Assembly: GCF_002494345.1 (NCBI RefSeq)
Contig: NZ_NXNI01000001.1
Location: 1,860,001 to 1,924,000, forward strand
Origin: Natrinema ejinorense
GTDB lineage: Archaea > Halobacteriota > Halobacteria > Halobacteriales > Natrialbaceae
Direction of reading: 5' to 3'
DNA length: 64,000 nt
Numbering within the stretch: position 1 is the first letter of the stretch; each line of letters starts with the position of its first letter. The notes beneath the pieces were generated by a model. The model saw nothing but the letters and a program-made list of their open reading frames with translations. It was not told where the DNA came from and made no database searches. Positions 1-9,135 of this stretch are shown here, piece after piece. The translations under genes were made by a program, and so were the position numbers.

Positions 1-357
1 GATCACCGACTCACCGGTGGACCCGTATTTGTCCGCGTACTCGTCGCCGGAACTCGCGAGTTCGTCGGCCGACGGGAGCCCCTCGAGTGCGTCCCGCTCC
101 AGCAAGAGGCCGTGGTATTTCGGGATCCCTGCCGGCGTCACCGTCGTGAACGCCGTCGCGTCGCCGTTTCCAAGCGCGACGGGATCACTCCACTCGGTTA
201 CGCCGGCCGGTGGGAATTCGGTGTTCGTGTCCGCACTCGCCAGCCCACTCGTCCCGATGGCTGTGCCGGTCGCAGCTACGGTCGCGATGAACCGGCGTCT
301 CCCGACGCGGTGCCGGTCGGCGTCACACGTTCGCTTCCTGCTTGTTTCTCGTGGCAT
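1..357 (-). CDS. Partial Tat-exported protein of unknown function
   Basis: The frame opens at an ATG at 357 and runs off the left edge, so only the first 119 codons are present. Near the N-terminus, about residues 17-42, there is a twin-arginine signal: a GRRRFIATVAA segment followed by a small-residue hydrophobic stretch ending in SGLASA, a plausible signal peptidase site. This indicates folded export by the Tat pathway, the main route in haloarchaea. The mature part starts with a short acidic segment and includes KYHGLLLERDALEGLPSADE. I do not recognise the family and assign no function. The 436 bp up to the divergent protease gene must hold its promoter. Confidence 0.75.
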   Translation of the reverse strand, partial: MPRETSRKRTCDADRHRVGRRRFIATVAATGTAIGTSGLASADTNTEFPPAGVTEWSDPVALGNGDATAFTTVTPAGIPKYHGLLLERDALEGLPSADELASSGDEYADKYGSTGESVI

Positions 358-793
358 TGGTGAACGGAATCTGTCGGAACGACTACGTCCGCTTCAAACT
401 CCGACGATGGACATGTTTGCAGAGATAATAATAGTATCGTATAATTCCGGAACCCGATTACGTCCGGCCGTCCGACCGAACCCGACGGGACATCTCCCCG
501 GGAACGGCGAGTGACGGAGGGACTGGTTCCCCAACACGACGAGGCGAACGTCAGCCGTTTGCCACATAAATCCCGGGACTCGATTCGTCCGTTACGGTGT
601 CGGTTTCGATGTCGTATGGGAACCATACGGTGGCCTTCGCTGGACGTGGCCTCCCGATTCGATCCCGACGGGGGACGGACACGTGCTTCCACCGGTGTCG
701 CGGGACCGATCACCAGTCGGAACGCGTCACGGATGACTACCACCCAGACCGTTCGAGGAAAATTTTTGGTTGTAGAGATGAGAATTAGACCCA
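358..793. other. Divergent intergenic region, no gene seen
   Basis: This spacer separates the leftward Tat protein from the rightward protease. An AT-rich patch near 418-450 could serve the leftward gene, and an A/T run at about 761-769 lies some 25-30 bp before the GTG at 794 and fits a TATA box. No convincing small gene or RNA is visible. Confidence 0.4.
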
Positions 794-1894
794 GTGCCCT
801 CCACGAAGCTTCGCGTTCGGATCTGTGCCGTTCTCGGCGTGTTCGTCGCCATTACCGCCGTGTTCGTCCTCGCGTTGCTGTGGGCGTACGGCGTCTTGCT
901 GCCGGGGGTCGTCGGCGGAACGATCGTCTTTCTACAGCACGGTGCCGTCGAGTTCGACCTCTTCCAGTTGCCGGTCTCGTGGGGGACGGCGCTGGTGGTG
1001 ATCGCCGGCTTCCTCGCCGCACAGACGTATTACGGCTACCAGCGCGTACTCTCCGGGACGAGCGGTACCGACGGCGAGGGGAACCACGCCGTCGCCCGGA
1101 CGGTCCGCCGACTGGCGATGAGTGCCGACATCCCGGAGCCCGACGTTCGCGTCGTCGCCGACGAGACGGCGAGTTGTTACACCGTCGGTCGACTCACCGA
1201 CGCGACGATCGTCGTCACGACGGGGCTCGTCGCGTCGCTCGACGCCGACGAACTCGAGGCGGTCCTCGCCCACGAGATCGCCCACGTCGCCAACCGCGAC
1301 GTGACGCTGATGACGATCACGACGTTATTCCTCGAGATCGCCGATCGAGCGTACCACGCGGCGCGGCTCGCCCGGCGCGCCCTGGTCGACCCCGACGCGC
1401 TCTCGGACGGCGGACGGCTCGCGCTCTACTGGTTCCTGCCGCTGGTCGCGCTCACGTACGTCTTCGTCGCCCCGATTCTGTGGGTGTTCCCGACGATCGC
1501 CGATTGGGCGACGCGAACGCTGTCGCAGTCCCGGGAGTTCGCCGCGGACGCTGGAGCCGCCCGGATCACCGGGAAGCCGATGGCGCTCGCGAGCGCGCTG
1601 GTGAGCCTCGCCGGGACGACGGAAACGCCGGCGATGGACCTTCGGGCCACACGGACCCGCGCACTGTGTATCGTGCCGACCGATCCCGTAACTGGCGAGG
1701 ACACGACGTCGCTGCCCGCAATCGGGCGACCGATGGATGCGACGCGACGGCGCGAGCACGTCCGCTCGTGGCTCGAGGGGGAGACACCATCGGGACCCCG
1801 CGACCCCGGCGACTCGGCCCCGACCCACCCGTCGGTCGAGGCTCGCGTCCGCCAACTAACCGAGCTGGCTGCCCAACTGGAGGTGAACTCGTGA
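794..1894 (+). CDS. HtpX-like M48 family membrane zinc metalloprotease
   Basis: A 366-residue integral-membrane protease. Two hydrophobic segments lie near residues 8-45 and 64-80, then a soluble region with the zinc signature HEIAHVANRD (H160, E161, H164) and the third zinc ligand in SREFAADAG (E248), followed by a hydrophobic stretch around 208-235. That order is typical of M48/HtpX proteases, which cleave membrane or misfolded envelope proteins with the active site on the cytoplasmic face. The start is GTG at 794; the nearby ATG at 778 is out of frame. The stop overlaps the GTG of the DUF4129 gene (GTGA), so it probably heads the MoxR/DUF58-type operon here. Its substrate is unknown; association with this module suggests envelope quality control (inference). 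Confidence 0.9.
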   Translation: MPSTKLRVRICAVLGVFVAITAVFVLALLWAYGVLLPGVVGGTIVFLQHGAVEFDLFQLPVSWGTALVVIAGFLAAQTYYGYQRVLSGTSGTDGEGNHAVARTVRRLAMSADIPEPDVRVVADETASCYTVGRLTDATIVVTTGLVASLDADELEAVLAHEIAHVANRDVTLMTITTLFLEIADRAYHAARLARRALVDPDALSDGGRLALYWFLPLVALTYVFVAPILWVFPTIADWATRTLSQSREFAADAGAARITGKPMALASALVSLAGTTETPAMDLRATRTRALCIVPTDPVTGEDTTSLPAIGRPMDATRRREHVRSWLEGETPSGPRDPGDSAPTHPSVEARVRQLTELAAQLEVNS

Positions 1895-3549
1895 CGGGGA
1901 CGCGCCGGTTTCTGTTCGTCGTCGGCTGTCTGTGCTGTCTGCTCGCGGTCGCGAGCGCGCTTCCGGCGGCCGATCCGCGGATCGAGGGTCCCGGCGAAGC
2001 CGGCGGCGAGCCGATCGCCGGCGACTGGGAGTCGATCGACGAGACGCCCGAATTCGAGACGAACCCCGCACCCGACACGAACGAGACGACCGACGAGCGC
2101 GACCGTGAACCGAACGACGACGAGATCGATATCGAGGGGGCCGTGGAACCGGGCAACGAGGTGACGGTCGATATCGGTCACGTCGGCCACTTCGACGAGG
2201 GAACGATCGCAGTCAACGGCGAGAACGTCACGAGTTCCGATATGTTCGGTAACGCCAATATCACCGTCCCCTACGCCGAGGAGATGACCGTTTCGGTTCC
2301 CGACGAGAACCGCTCGCGGACGGTCGACGTCCGAACCGACGCCACCCTCGAGACACACGGCGGGGCCGCGCCGGCCCGCGACCTCGAGATATCGGCCGCG
2401 GTCGGGTCGACGCCGGTCCCCGACGCGACGGTGAGACGGGACGGGGAGGCCGTCGCGACGACCGACGAGGACGGCCACGCGAACGTGACGCTGCCGGAGA
2501 CGGCGAGGGACGTAGACCTGCAGGTCGAACGCGGGCCGGTGACGGCAACCCGAACCGTCGACGTCGCCGAGCCGACGGTCAGGTTCGTCTCCCCGCTGTT
2601 GTTCCCCGGGATGCCCGCCCCCGTACAGGTGTCCGCCGGCGGGGAGGCCGTTTCGGACGCGACCGTCCGCCTCGAGAACGGCGGGACGGCGACGACCGGA
2701 TCCGACGGGAAGGCGCGGCTCTGGTTGCCGGTCGGGGACGAGGCGACGGTGACGGTCGACGTCGGTGCGGAGACCGCGACAGCGACCGTCGGGAACCTCT
2801 ACCTTCGGCTGACGGCGGTCGTGGTGCTCGTCCCCGGGTTCTGTATCGGCGGGGTACTGACGTACCTCCGGGTCGTGGCTGCTCGCGAGCGCCGTCGAGG
2901 AGACGCGTGGGCCGGCTTCTTCGTCGCGCTGGCGGCGTTTTTCGACGGGCTTGCCGAGGCGTTCGCGCGGTTCCTCCGTACGCTTGGCGGTGGCAACTGG
3001 CCCTCGCTGTCGCTGCCAGTGCCGTCGGTGTCGTTCCCGACCCTGTCGATTCCACGACTCGAATTCGGCGGATTCGGCCGCGGGTTCCCCGCCCTCCCGT
3101 CGATCGGACGGACGTTCGGGACCCTCCCGTCGCTTGGGTCGCCTGGCTTGCTTGGCTGGTCGTCGAACGGAAGCGAGCGGTCAGTACTCGGCGAGTTGCT
3201 CGGATCGAGTAGCGACGAGTCCGACGAATCGACCGATTCCGAGGACGGCGGGCCTACCCTGGCAGCCGAACCGCTCACGCCACGCGGCCCGCGTGCGGAG
3301 GTCCGAGCCGCCTGGCACGCCTTCCTCGACCGGCTCGGCGTCGAGGACCGCGAGACGACGACCCCCGGCGAGGTGGCTCGCGACGCACTCGCCGCCGGAT
3401 TCCGGGCCGACCGCGTCGACCGGCTCGTCGGGGTCGTTCGCGATATCGAATACGGTGGCCACGAGCCGTCCCCCGATCGAGTGGCTGCCGTTCGGGCTAC
3501 GGTACGGGAACTACTCGAGTCCGATTCGGACGAGGAGGGATCGACGTGA
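1891..3549 (+). CDS. Membrane-anchored DUF4129 protein with Ig-like ectodomain
   Basis: A 552-residue protein starting at GTG 1891, overlapping the protease stop. The start is chosen because the signal-like segment RRFLFVVGCLCCLLAVASAL follows immediately. Residues about 25-295 form an acidic, extracytoplasmic region with repeated beta-rich modules of the kind VPDATVRRDGEAVATTDEDG, resembling carboxypeptidase-regulatory or Ig-like folds. A transmembrane helix lies near 303-325 (TAVVVLVPGFCIGGVLTYL). After a low-complexity Pro/Ser/Leu linker, the last ~85 residues match DUF4129 (HAFLDRLGVEDRETTTPGE, then IEYGGHEPSPD). DUF4129 proteins travel with MoxR and DUF58 and often transglutaminase-like proteins. 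The biochemical role is unknown. The paralogue at 28298-29233 lacks the large ectodomain. Confidence 0.85.
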   Translation: MTGTRRFLFVVGCLCCLLAVASALPAADPRIEGPGEAGGEPIAGDWESIDETPEFETNPAPDTNETTDERDREPNDDEIDIEGAVEPGNEVTVDIGHVGHFDEGTIAVNGENVTSSDMFGNANITVPYAEEMTVSVPDENRSRTVDVRTDATLETHGGAAPARDLEISAAVGSTPVPDATVRRDGEAVATTDEDGHANVTLPETARDVDLQVERGPVTATRTVDVAEPTVRFVSPLLFPGMPAPVQVSAGGEAVSDATVRLENGGTATTGSDGKARLWLPVGDEATVTVDVGAETATATVGNLYLRLTAVVVLVPGFCIGGVLTYLRVVAARERRRGDAWAGFFVALAAFFDGLAEAFARFLRTLGGGNWPSLSLPVPSVSFPTLSIPRLEFGGFGRGFPALPSIGRTFGTLPSLGSPGLLGWSSNGSERSVLGELLGSSSDESDESTDSEDGGPTLAAEPLTPRGPRAEVRAAWHAFLDRLGVEDRETTTPGEVARDALAAGFRADRVDRLVGVVRDIEYGGHEPSPDRVAAVRATVRELLESDSDEEGST

Positions 3550-4223
3550 GTCGCCGATCGAGTGGCGGCTGGTGGCGGCGGTTGATCGCGGGGATCGAGG
3601 GCCTCGATCCAGAGCGAGTCGCGACCGCGGTGGTCGGTGCCGGTGCCCTCCTGGCAGTGGGTGCAGTGCTACTCGGGGGGTTCGTGCCGTCCGTCCGCTT
3701 GCTCTCCTGGCTGCTGTATCCGATCGCGACGCTGTTTCCGCTGCTCGGCGTGGCGATCGCGGCGGCTGCGTGCTGGTGGGCATGGACGCTCGAGGAGGGG
3801 GGCGCGACGGCGATGCTCGAGGGACCACCGCCCGAAACGGCCGTCACCCAGACGACGTACCCGGTGGGCCAGGACGCGGAGCGAACACTCACTGACGCCA
3901 CGCAGGGGTGGTACCGCTGTCGGCCCACCGAACCGATCGCGGACGTTCGCGGTCGGCTCGCCGACGGGGCGGTTCGCGTTCTCACCACGAACCGGGGGCT
4001 TACGGCCGAGGCGGCCCGCGAGGCCGTTCGATCGGGGACCTGGACCGACGACCCGGTCGCTGCAGCGTTCCTCTCCGACGATCGCCGTCAGCCCGGGGAC
4101 GAGCGGCTCCGTGCCGTGGTCGATCCCGGCGCGGCGTATCATCGCCGCGTCCGTCGCACGCTCGCGGCCATCGACGGCGTCGCCGACGGGACGGTGCGGG
4201 GCGACGAGGAGGTGGATCGATGA
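3546..4223 (+). CDS. Small two-TM membrane protein of the MoxR/DUF58 module
   Basis: 225 residues; the ATG-type start overlaps the preceding stop by 4 bp and the stop overlaps the following ATG (ATGA). Two transmembrane helices (about residues 28-49 and 53-76) precede a cytoplasmic region of about 145 residues with the segment EAVRSGTWTDDPVAAAFLSD. The same pattern, LERGTWTDDPVGAALFTEE, occurs in the protein at 27731-28297, so the two are paralogues in matching positions of the two modules. I associate this with a haloarchaea-specific family (DUF7269 in my recollection, not checked). Function unknown; position implies it works with DUF58 and MoxR. Confidence 0.8.
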   Translation: MSRRSSGGWWRRLIAGIEGLDPERVATAVVGAGALLAVGAVLLGGFVPSVRLLSWLLYPIATLFPLLGVAIAAAACWWAWTLEEGGATAMLEGPPPETAVTQTTYPVGQDAERTLTDATQGWYRCRPTEPIADVRGRLADGAVRVLTTNRGLTAEAAREAVRSGTWTDDPVAAAFLSDDRRQPGDERLRAVVDPGAAYHRRVRRTLAAIDGVADGTVRGDEEVDR

Positions 4224-5569
4224 CCGCCCGGACCGTCGAACGGCTCGAGAGCGGCGAGTGGGCGCTCGCCGCCACGCTCTCGCTTGCGGGGCTGGGGATC
4301 GCCGTCGGCAGCCAGCTCCTCGTCGTCGCTGCGACGCTTCCGCTGTGGTATGCCGCTGGGGCCGTCCTGGGATCCGAGGGGACGGCGATGGTCCGCGTGC
4401 AGCGCCAGCTCGTCGTGTCCGACGACCCGGGGGGTCGCGAGAACGCCGATGCCGGGAATGGGACCGATTCCGGCGCGGTGTCCGCCGAGCCCGGGACGAC
4501 CGTCACCGTTCGAACGACCGTCCAGAACACCGGTTCGGAGACGATCGTCGATCTGCGCGTTATCGACGGCGTTCCGGGCGCGTTGCCGGTCGTCTCCGGC
4601 TCGCCGCGTGCGTGTGACACCCTCGAACCCCTCGAGGAGACGACCCTCGAGTACGAAGTCGAACTCCGGCGCGGGGAGTACGCCTTCGCCGATCCGACGA
4701 TTCGAACGCGCGATTTGACGGGGACGGTCGCCCAGACGTGGTACGCGAGCGCGGCCGGCGACGACACGGTCCGCTGTACGCCGGTCGTCGACGCGGTGTC
4801 ACTCGGCGACGGAACGAACGACTACGCGGGCGAGGTACCGACCGACGAGGGCGGCAGCGGCATCGAGTTCTACGCCGTTCGCGAGTACGAGCCGGGGGAT
4901 CCGGTCGGATCGATCGACTGGCGGCGATACGCCGCCACGCGGGACCTGGCGACCGTCGAATATCGCGCCGAGCGAGCGACGCGGATCGTCTGTGTCGTCG
5001 ATGCCCGCTCGAGTCAGTACCGTGCCGCGACGACGACGCACTGCCCCCCGATCGAGCACTCGGCCGATGCCGCCAAGCGGACGTTCGAAACGCTGGTGGC
5101 AGCCGGTCATCCGACCGGCGTCGTCGGCGTCTACAACGATCAGGTAGCAACCGTCCCTCCGGGCACCGACGCCGAAACCCGACGATCGGTCTCTCGCATA
5201 CTGAACACCGTGCAGGATTCCCCACAGCCCGGGAACTGGTCCACGTTTCGGACGCGAACGGACGATTTCGTGACCGATCTCCCCCGTCGTCTTCCCGGTG
5301 AAGCGCAGGTGTTCCTGTTCTCCTCGTTCGTCGACGACGATCCCGTCGAGCTCGTCGAGGCGCTCCGAGCGCGAGACTACGCCGTGCGCGTCGTCTCGCC
5401 CGACGTTACGGCCGACGGCGACGACGTCGCGACCCGACTCGAGGCGCTCGATCGGCGGACGCGACTCGCTCGTGCCCGCAAGGCCGGCGCTCGCGTCGTC
5501 GACTGGGATCGCGATCAGTCACTCGGCGTCCTCCTTCGCAACGCGGTCGGGGAGGTGAGGACCCGATGA
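4220..5569 (+). CDS. DUF58 domain membrane protein
   Basis: 449 residues, start ATG at 4220 inside the previous stop. Two N-terminal membrane helices (about 17-55) are followed by a beta-rich segment of about 160 residues that carries DUF11-like wording (TTVQNTGSETIVDLRVIDG). The DUF58 core follows, with GGSGIEFYAVREYEPGDPV and SIDWRRYAATRDLATVEYR, and then a von Willebrand A-like fold (RIVCVVDARSS). DUF58 proteins are recurrent partners of MoxR AAA+ ATPases, thought to act as chaperone clients or metal-dependent scaffolds in envelope maturation. The paralogue is at 26413-27738. Confidence 0.9.
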   Translation: MTARTVERLESGEWALAATLSLAGLGIAVGSQLLVVAATLPLWYAAGAVLGSEGTAMVRVQRQLVVSDDPGGRENADAGNGTDSGAVSAEPGTTVTVRTTVQNTGSETIVDLRVIDGVPGALPVVSGSPRACDTLEPLEETTLEYEVELRRGEYAFADPTIRTRDLTGTVAQTWYASAAGDDTVRCTPVVDAVSLGDGTNDYAGEVPTDEGGSGIEFYAVREYEPGDPVGSIDWRRYAATRDLATVEYRAERATRIVCVVDARSSQYRAATTTHCPPIEHSADAAKRTFETLVAAGHPTGVVGVYNDQVATVPPGTDAETRRSVSRILNTVQDSPQPGNWSTFRTRTDDFVTDLPRRLPGEAQVFLFSSFVDDDPVELVEALRARDYAVRVVSPDVTADGDDVATRLEALDRRTRLARARKAGARVVDWDRDQSLGVLLRNAVGEVRTR

Positions 5570-6954
5570 GCAATCCCGAGGCGGCGGTCCCGACGACGAC
5601 GCGGCGGGCGATCGCGATCGCCGCGACCGTCGGCGCGATCGCACTGGCCGTCCACGAACCGCTGGTGATCGGGGGAGCCCTCCTCGGAGTCGGGCTCGCG
5701 GCGGCGATCGGATCGTTCGCCGGTTCGAACCGCCGCGTACTGATCGCGTCGGCGCTGCTGCCGATCGTCGTCCTCTGTGGCGTCGCCGTCGTCGCGCTCG
5801 CGGGAGCGCCGGGCGCGGCTGTCGTGACGATCCTGGGCGCGATACTCGGCCTCTTCGCCTGCGGTGTCGTCTTCGGGCAGCCGAGGCCGTCCGCGCTCTC
5901 TCGATCGGTGACGGCCACACTTTGTTCGTCGGTCCTCGCCGGCGGCGCGACGCTGCTCGCGTTCGGCATCGATGCGATGGGCGGACCACGATCGACACTC
6001 GCCGCGACGCTGTGGCTCACCGGCAGGGGGATGTCCGGCGCGATCCTCGCGGTCGTCGGCGCCGCCCTCGCAGCGGCGATCGCGCTCTTCCTCGTCCCGC
6101 CGGCGGCAGTGACCGTCCCCTCGAGGCGCTCCGCCTACGCCGGCACTCGAAACGCGCTCGCGATCGGCGTGGGGGTCGCGACGACGCTCGCAGTCGTCGG
6201 ACTGGCGATACTGCTGGGGCTCTCCCGGTACGTCCCACTTCTCGGGGGGGTCGTCGACGCGATCGCCGGCAGTGGTGTCGTTCGCGGACTGCTCGCGACC
6301 GTCACGATCGTAGCGCTCGCCCTCGCCGCGATCGCGACGGCCGTTCGCGGCTCGTGGGTGCAGGCAGCGGGCCGACGCAACGCCACCGTCGCGATCGTCG
6401 CCGGCGCGGTTTCCGGTGTGGCCGTCCCGTTCGTCGCGATCACCGGCCATGACGGTGCCGAGACGACCCTCGTGGCCACCCTCTTCGGCGCGACGGCGGT
6501 CGTTCTCGGCATCGGCTGGCTGATTGCCTGGCTGTACGAGGGGCTCGTCACGAGCGGCGATATCGATCGACTCCAGCCTGCGATCGTGCTGGCCGGTGCG
6601 CTCGCAGCGGGCGGTATCGTCACCGGTGCGAGCGCCGAGCCCGTGACGCTCGGCCTCGAGACCGTTCGGGCGGCGACGGCGACGTTCGGTTCGCTCGCGG
6701 CCGCACTGTTCACGTACGATGTCGGTCGGTACGGGCACACCCTGACGCGCGAGATCGGGCCGTCGGCGTCCCGTCGTCCACAGCTCGTCAGGGTTGGCTG
6801 GAGCGGGGTGGCGGCGGCCGTCGGCGTTCCGATCGCGGCCCTCGGCGTGGCGGGAGCGGCCCTCCTCGCCCCGACGTTGTCGATTCCGGCGACAGCGGGC
6901 GTCGTCGCCGCCCTGGGTGCGATCGTCACCGGCACCTGGCTCCTAGCGCGATGA
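5566..6954 (+). CDS. Polytopic membrane protein of the MoxR/DUF58 module
   Basis: 462 residues, ATGA overlap with the DUF58 gene. The protein is almost wholly hydrophobic, with roughly twelve Ala/Val/Ile-rich membrane segments separated by short charged loops; no catalytic motif is recognisable. It ends the operon. Its last 12 bp overlap, tail-to-tail, with the convergent MoxR gene. A much shorter membrane protein (25904-26416) occupies the same operon position in the second module. I recall a haloarchaeal family DUF7519 for such proteins but cannot verify it. Possible roles are a membrane platform or a transporter (inference). Confidence 0.75.
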   Translation: MSNPEAAVPTTTRRAIAIAATVGAIALAVHEPLVIGGALLGVGLAAAIGSFAGSNRRVLIASALLPIVVLCGVAVVALAGAPGAAVVTILGAILGLFACGVVFGQPRPSALSRSVTATLCSSVLAGGATLLAFGIDAMGGPRSTLAATLWLTGRGMSGAILAVVGAALAAAIALFLVPPAAVTVPSRRSAYAGTRNALAIGVGVATTLAVVGLAILLGLSRYVPLLGGVVDAIAGSGVVRGLLATVTIVALALAAIATAVRGSWVQAAGRRNATVAIVAGAVSGVAVPFVAITGHDGAETTLVATLFGATAVVLGIGWLIAWLYEGLVTSGDIDRLQPAIVLAGALAAGGIVTGASAEPVTLGLETVRAATATFGSLAAALFTYDVGRYGHTLTREIGPSASRRPQLVRVGWSGVAAAVGVPIAALGVAGAALLAPTLSIPATAGVVAALGAIVTGTWLLAR

Positions 6955-7908
6955 GGGCGGCTCCATCGCCGGCACCGTACACTCCTCGAGGACGGAGTCG
7001 ACCACCTCGGCGCGGGAGACCCCTTCGACGCTCGCTTCGGGAGTCAACACGAGGCGGTGGGCGAGCGTCGGGCCGGCGATCCGTTTGATGTCAGCCGGGA
7101 CGACGTACTCGCGGCCCTCGAGGACGGCCCGGGCCCGACTCACCTCGAACAGCCGCTGGACGCCTCGTGGAGACACCCCGACGTCGACGCGGCCGTCGGT
7201 TCGAGTCGCGCGACAGACGTCGCCGATGTAGTCGCGGACCGGGCCGTCGACGGTGATCTCCTCGGGGACTGCCTGAAGCTCGAGGACGCGGTCGCGATCG
7301 ATGACGGGATCGACGGTCGGCTCCGGACGGTCGCGATCGGCCCGTCGATCGATCAGCTCGCGCGTCCCGTCGGCGTCGGGGTAGCCAAGCGAGGTCTTCA
7401 CGATGAAGCGGTCTCGCTGGGCTTCCGGAAGTTCGAACGTCCCCTCCTGCTCGACGGGGTTTTGCGTCGCGATGACGACGAACGGGTCGGGGAGATCGTG
7501 GGTGTCACCGTCGACGGTCACCTGTCCTTCCGCCATCGCCTCGAGCAGCGCCGATTGGGTCTTCGGCGGTGCACGATTGATCTCGTCCGCGAGAACCACG
7601 TGTCCGAATATCGGACCGGGCGTGAAGTGAAACTCGCCGGTGTCCTCCTCGAAGACGTACGAGCCGGTGATATCTGCGGGCATCAGATCCGGGGTGAACT
7701 GGATCCGGGAGAACTCGAGTCCGAGCGCGGTCGCGAACGACCGGGCGGTGAGCGTCTTGCCCGTTCCGGGCACGTCCTCGAGGAGCACGTGACCACGGGC
7801 GAGGACGCCGGCGATGACCTCCTCGAGAACGGTTCGATCGGCGACGACTGCGGAGAGGATTTCGTCGACGACGGCCTCCGCCGTCGTCGCGGCGTCGGGG
7901 ACTGACAT
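6943..7908 (-). CDS. MoxR-family AAA+ ATPase
   Basis: 321 residues. Walker A is VPGTGKT (about 46-52), Walker B is VVLADEINRA (about 104-113), followed by the MoxR-type region TQSALLEAMAEGQVTVDG, sensor 1 around FVVIATQNPVEQEGT, and the C-terminal lid with ADIKRIAGPTLAHRLVL. MoxR ATPases remodel or activate partner proteins, usually with DUF58/VWA proteins. Unlike most such loci the gene is convergent with the DUF58 operon instead of leading it; its promoter lies to the right of 7908. It is strongly similar to the MoxR at 29236-30213. Confidence 0.93.
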   Translation of the reverse strand: MSVPDAATTAEAVVDEILSAVVADRTVLEEVIAGVLARGHVLLEDVPGTGKTLTARSFATALGLEFSRIQFTPDLMPADITGSYVFEEDTGEFHFTPGPIFGHVVLADEINRAPPKTQSALLEAMAEGQVTVDGDTHDLPDPFVVIATQNPVEQEGTFELPEAQRDRFIVKTSLGYPDADGTRELIDRRADRDRPEPTVDPVIDRDRVLELQAVPEEITVDGPVRDYIGDVCRATRTDGRVDVGVSPRGVQRLFEVSRARAVLEGREYVVPADIKRIAGPTLAHRLVLTPEASVEGVSRAEVVDSVLEECTVPAMEPPSSR

Positions 7909-7959
7909 ATCGATACCCGTTCCTACGGCACCTTATATCTCACGCCGACCGGCACGATA

Positions 7960-8307
7960 TCAATCGTCGGAGTCGATCGAAACGGCGTTGTTCGACGCTC
8001 CACTGCGGTAGACCGCATAGAGGACCAACACGGCGATCAGGAAGTCGAACCCGTGTTCCACGAGGTGGTGGACCGTCATCGGGACGAGTCCGAGGACGGT
8101 CCCGAGCCCGGTCACCGAACGGACGACGAGCAGCCCCAGGACGACCGTGATCAGTAGATACCGGACCGTCCGACGGCGGGAATACGCGACGACCCCGGCG
8201 ACGAACAGCACCGTCGTCCCGAGCACCGCGAGAGCGATCACACAGATGAGGACAGGGGTGAGCTGTGGGTTCAGCCACTCGCTGGCGACCGACATTGCGA
8301 GCACCAT
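7960..8307 (-). CDS. Small haloarchaeal membrane protein, unknown
   Basis: About 115 residues with four predicted helices: a helix beginning LTPVLICVIALAVLGTTVLF, then around YLLITVVLGLLVVRSVTG, GTVLGLVPMTVHHLVEH and FLIAVLVLYAVYRSG. The motif VPMTVHHLVEHGFDF resembles a haloarchaeal family I recall as DUF7471 (unverified). A longer start at 8340 and a shorter one at 8295 are equally open in frame; 8307 is a compromise. The two adjacent histidines within the membrane region could bind a metal or cofactor, but nothing else supports that. It lies just upstream of MoxR on the same strand, 51 bp away, so it may be co-transcribed. Confidence 0.65.
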   Translation of the reverse strand: MVLAMSVASEWLNPQLTPVLICVIALAVLGTTVLFVAGVVAYSRRRTVRYLLITVVLGLLVVRSVTGLGTVLGLVPMTVHHLVEHGFDFLIAVLVLYAVYRSGASNNAVSIDSDD

Positions 8308-8478
8308 ACGATCGATACTGGTACTCGGTCGGACATCCACCTATTCGCTTCGGTGTTTCCCACCGAGCCGAGGGACCGATCGGAACCGGATCCTGATCGA
8401 CTGTCGGCCGTCGTCGTGGCGTTCCGTGGAAACTGTGACGCTTACATGGGAGCCGGCAGTATCGCTACGCTACAGGAG

Positions 8479-8754
8479 CTACTGCTCGATGTACTGTTGT
8501 TCCCACTCTCGACGTTCTTCGATCGCTTGCCGGCCACGATCACTGATTTCGTAGTAGTTGGTTCGGCGATCGAGTTGTCCCTTCTCGACGAGTTCCTTGT
8601 TGACGAGTGTATCGAGATTGGGATACAATCGCCCGTGATTGATCTCGCTGTTGTAATACGTCTCGACTTCGTCTTTGACGTCCTGTCCCGACGGCTGATC
8701 GGCTCCTGCGATCACGTACAGCAGGTCCCGTTGGAACCCTGTCAGATCGTTCAT
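8479..8754 (-). CDS. PadR-family winged-helix transcriptional regulator
   Basis: 91 residues from the ATG at 8754 (MNDLTGFQRDLLYVIAG). The winged helix is recognisable from GRLYPNLDTLVNKELVEKG and RRTNYYEISDRGRQAIEER, the typical PadR helix-wing pattern. It is about 90 residues, the short-PadR size, and lacks the second dimerisation domain. A start ten codons upstream exists but adds an unlikely FPFVHPP prefix. The ligand and target are unknown. No clear operon partner is seen on either side. Confidence 0.88.
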   Translation of the reverse strand: MNDLTGFQRDLLYVIAGADQPSGQDVKDEVETYYNSEINHGRLYPNLDTLVNKELVEKGQLDRRTNYYEISDRGRQAIEERREWEQQYIEQ

Positions 8755-9135
8755 GTTGGGCGGGTGGACGAACGGGAACCCCACTATTTGTTATCGATTT
8801 CGTATCGACCGTTTTCAGTACATTCAGCGAAGCTAACTGAGGCAACTGTGACACGGACTGTCGTTTCGCTCGGTAACGAGAGCATACGCCCACCGGTCGT
8901 CCCCGCTCGATCCAGTTCGCTCTCGAGGCGGCGGCCGACGGCTCGTGGCAACCGCCACAGTGGGTCGACGAGCGTCCTCGAGACGTGGACAGCGCTGTCC
9001 ACGAGCGGTATCTGGGCGGAAATACCCGTCTCGAGGGGGTGAATCAGTGTCAGCCGTAGCGGCCGCTGTCGTAGTAGGTCGCTGAAGAATGATTAATCGA
9101 AGTGTGAAACCCGTTACCGAACGTAAAAAGCCGTA
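8755..9135. other. Intergenic region with one weak open frame
   Basis: The 380 bp between the PadR gene and the cold-shock gene hold no recognised gene. A leftward open frame of 72 codons (9002 to 8784) starts with ATG and ends 30 bp before the PadR start, but its composition gives no family resemblance. The sequence just before 9136 is AT-rich and would be the termination zone of the cold-shock gene. Confidence 0.3.

Noticed and set aside
511-1890. Long rightward open frame continuous with the DUF4129 gene
   Set aside because: It is the antisense-free shadow of the M48 protease gene in another frame: Arg-rich, no conserved motif. The DUF4129 start is placed at GTG 1891 next to its signal peptide.
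8784-9002. 72-codon leftward ORF upstream of PadR
   Set aside because: Has an ATG and no stop for 72 codons, but no recognisable domain, no promoter support, and unremarkable composition for chance ORFs in high-GC DNA.
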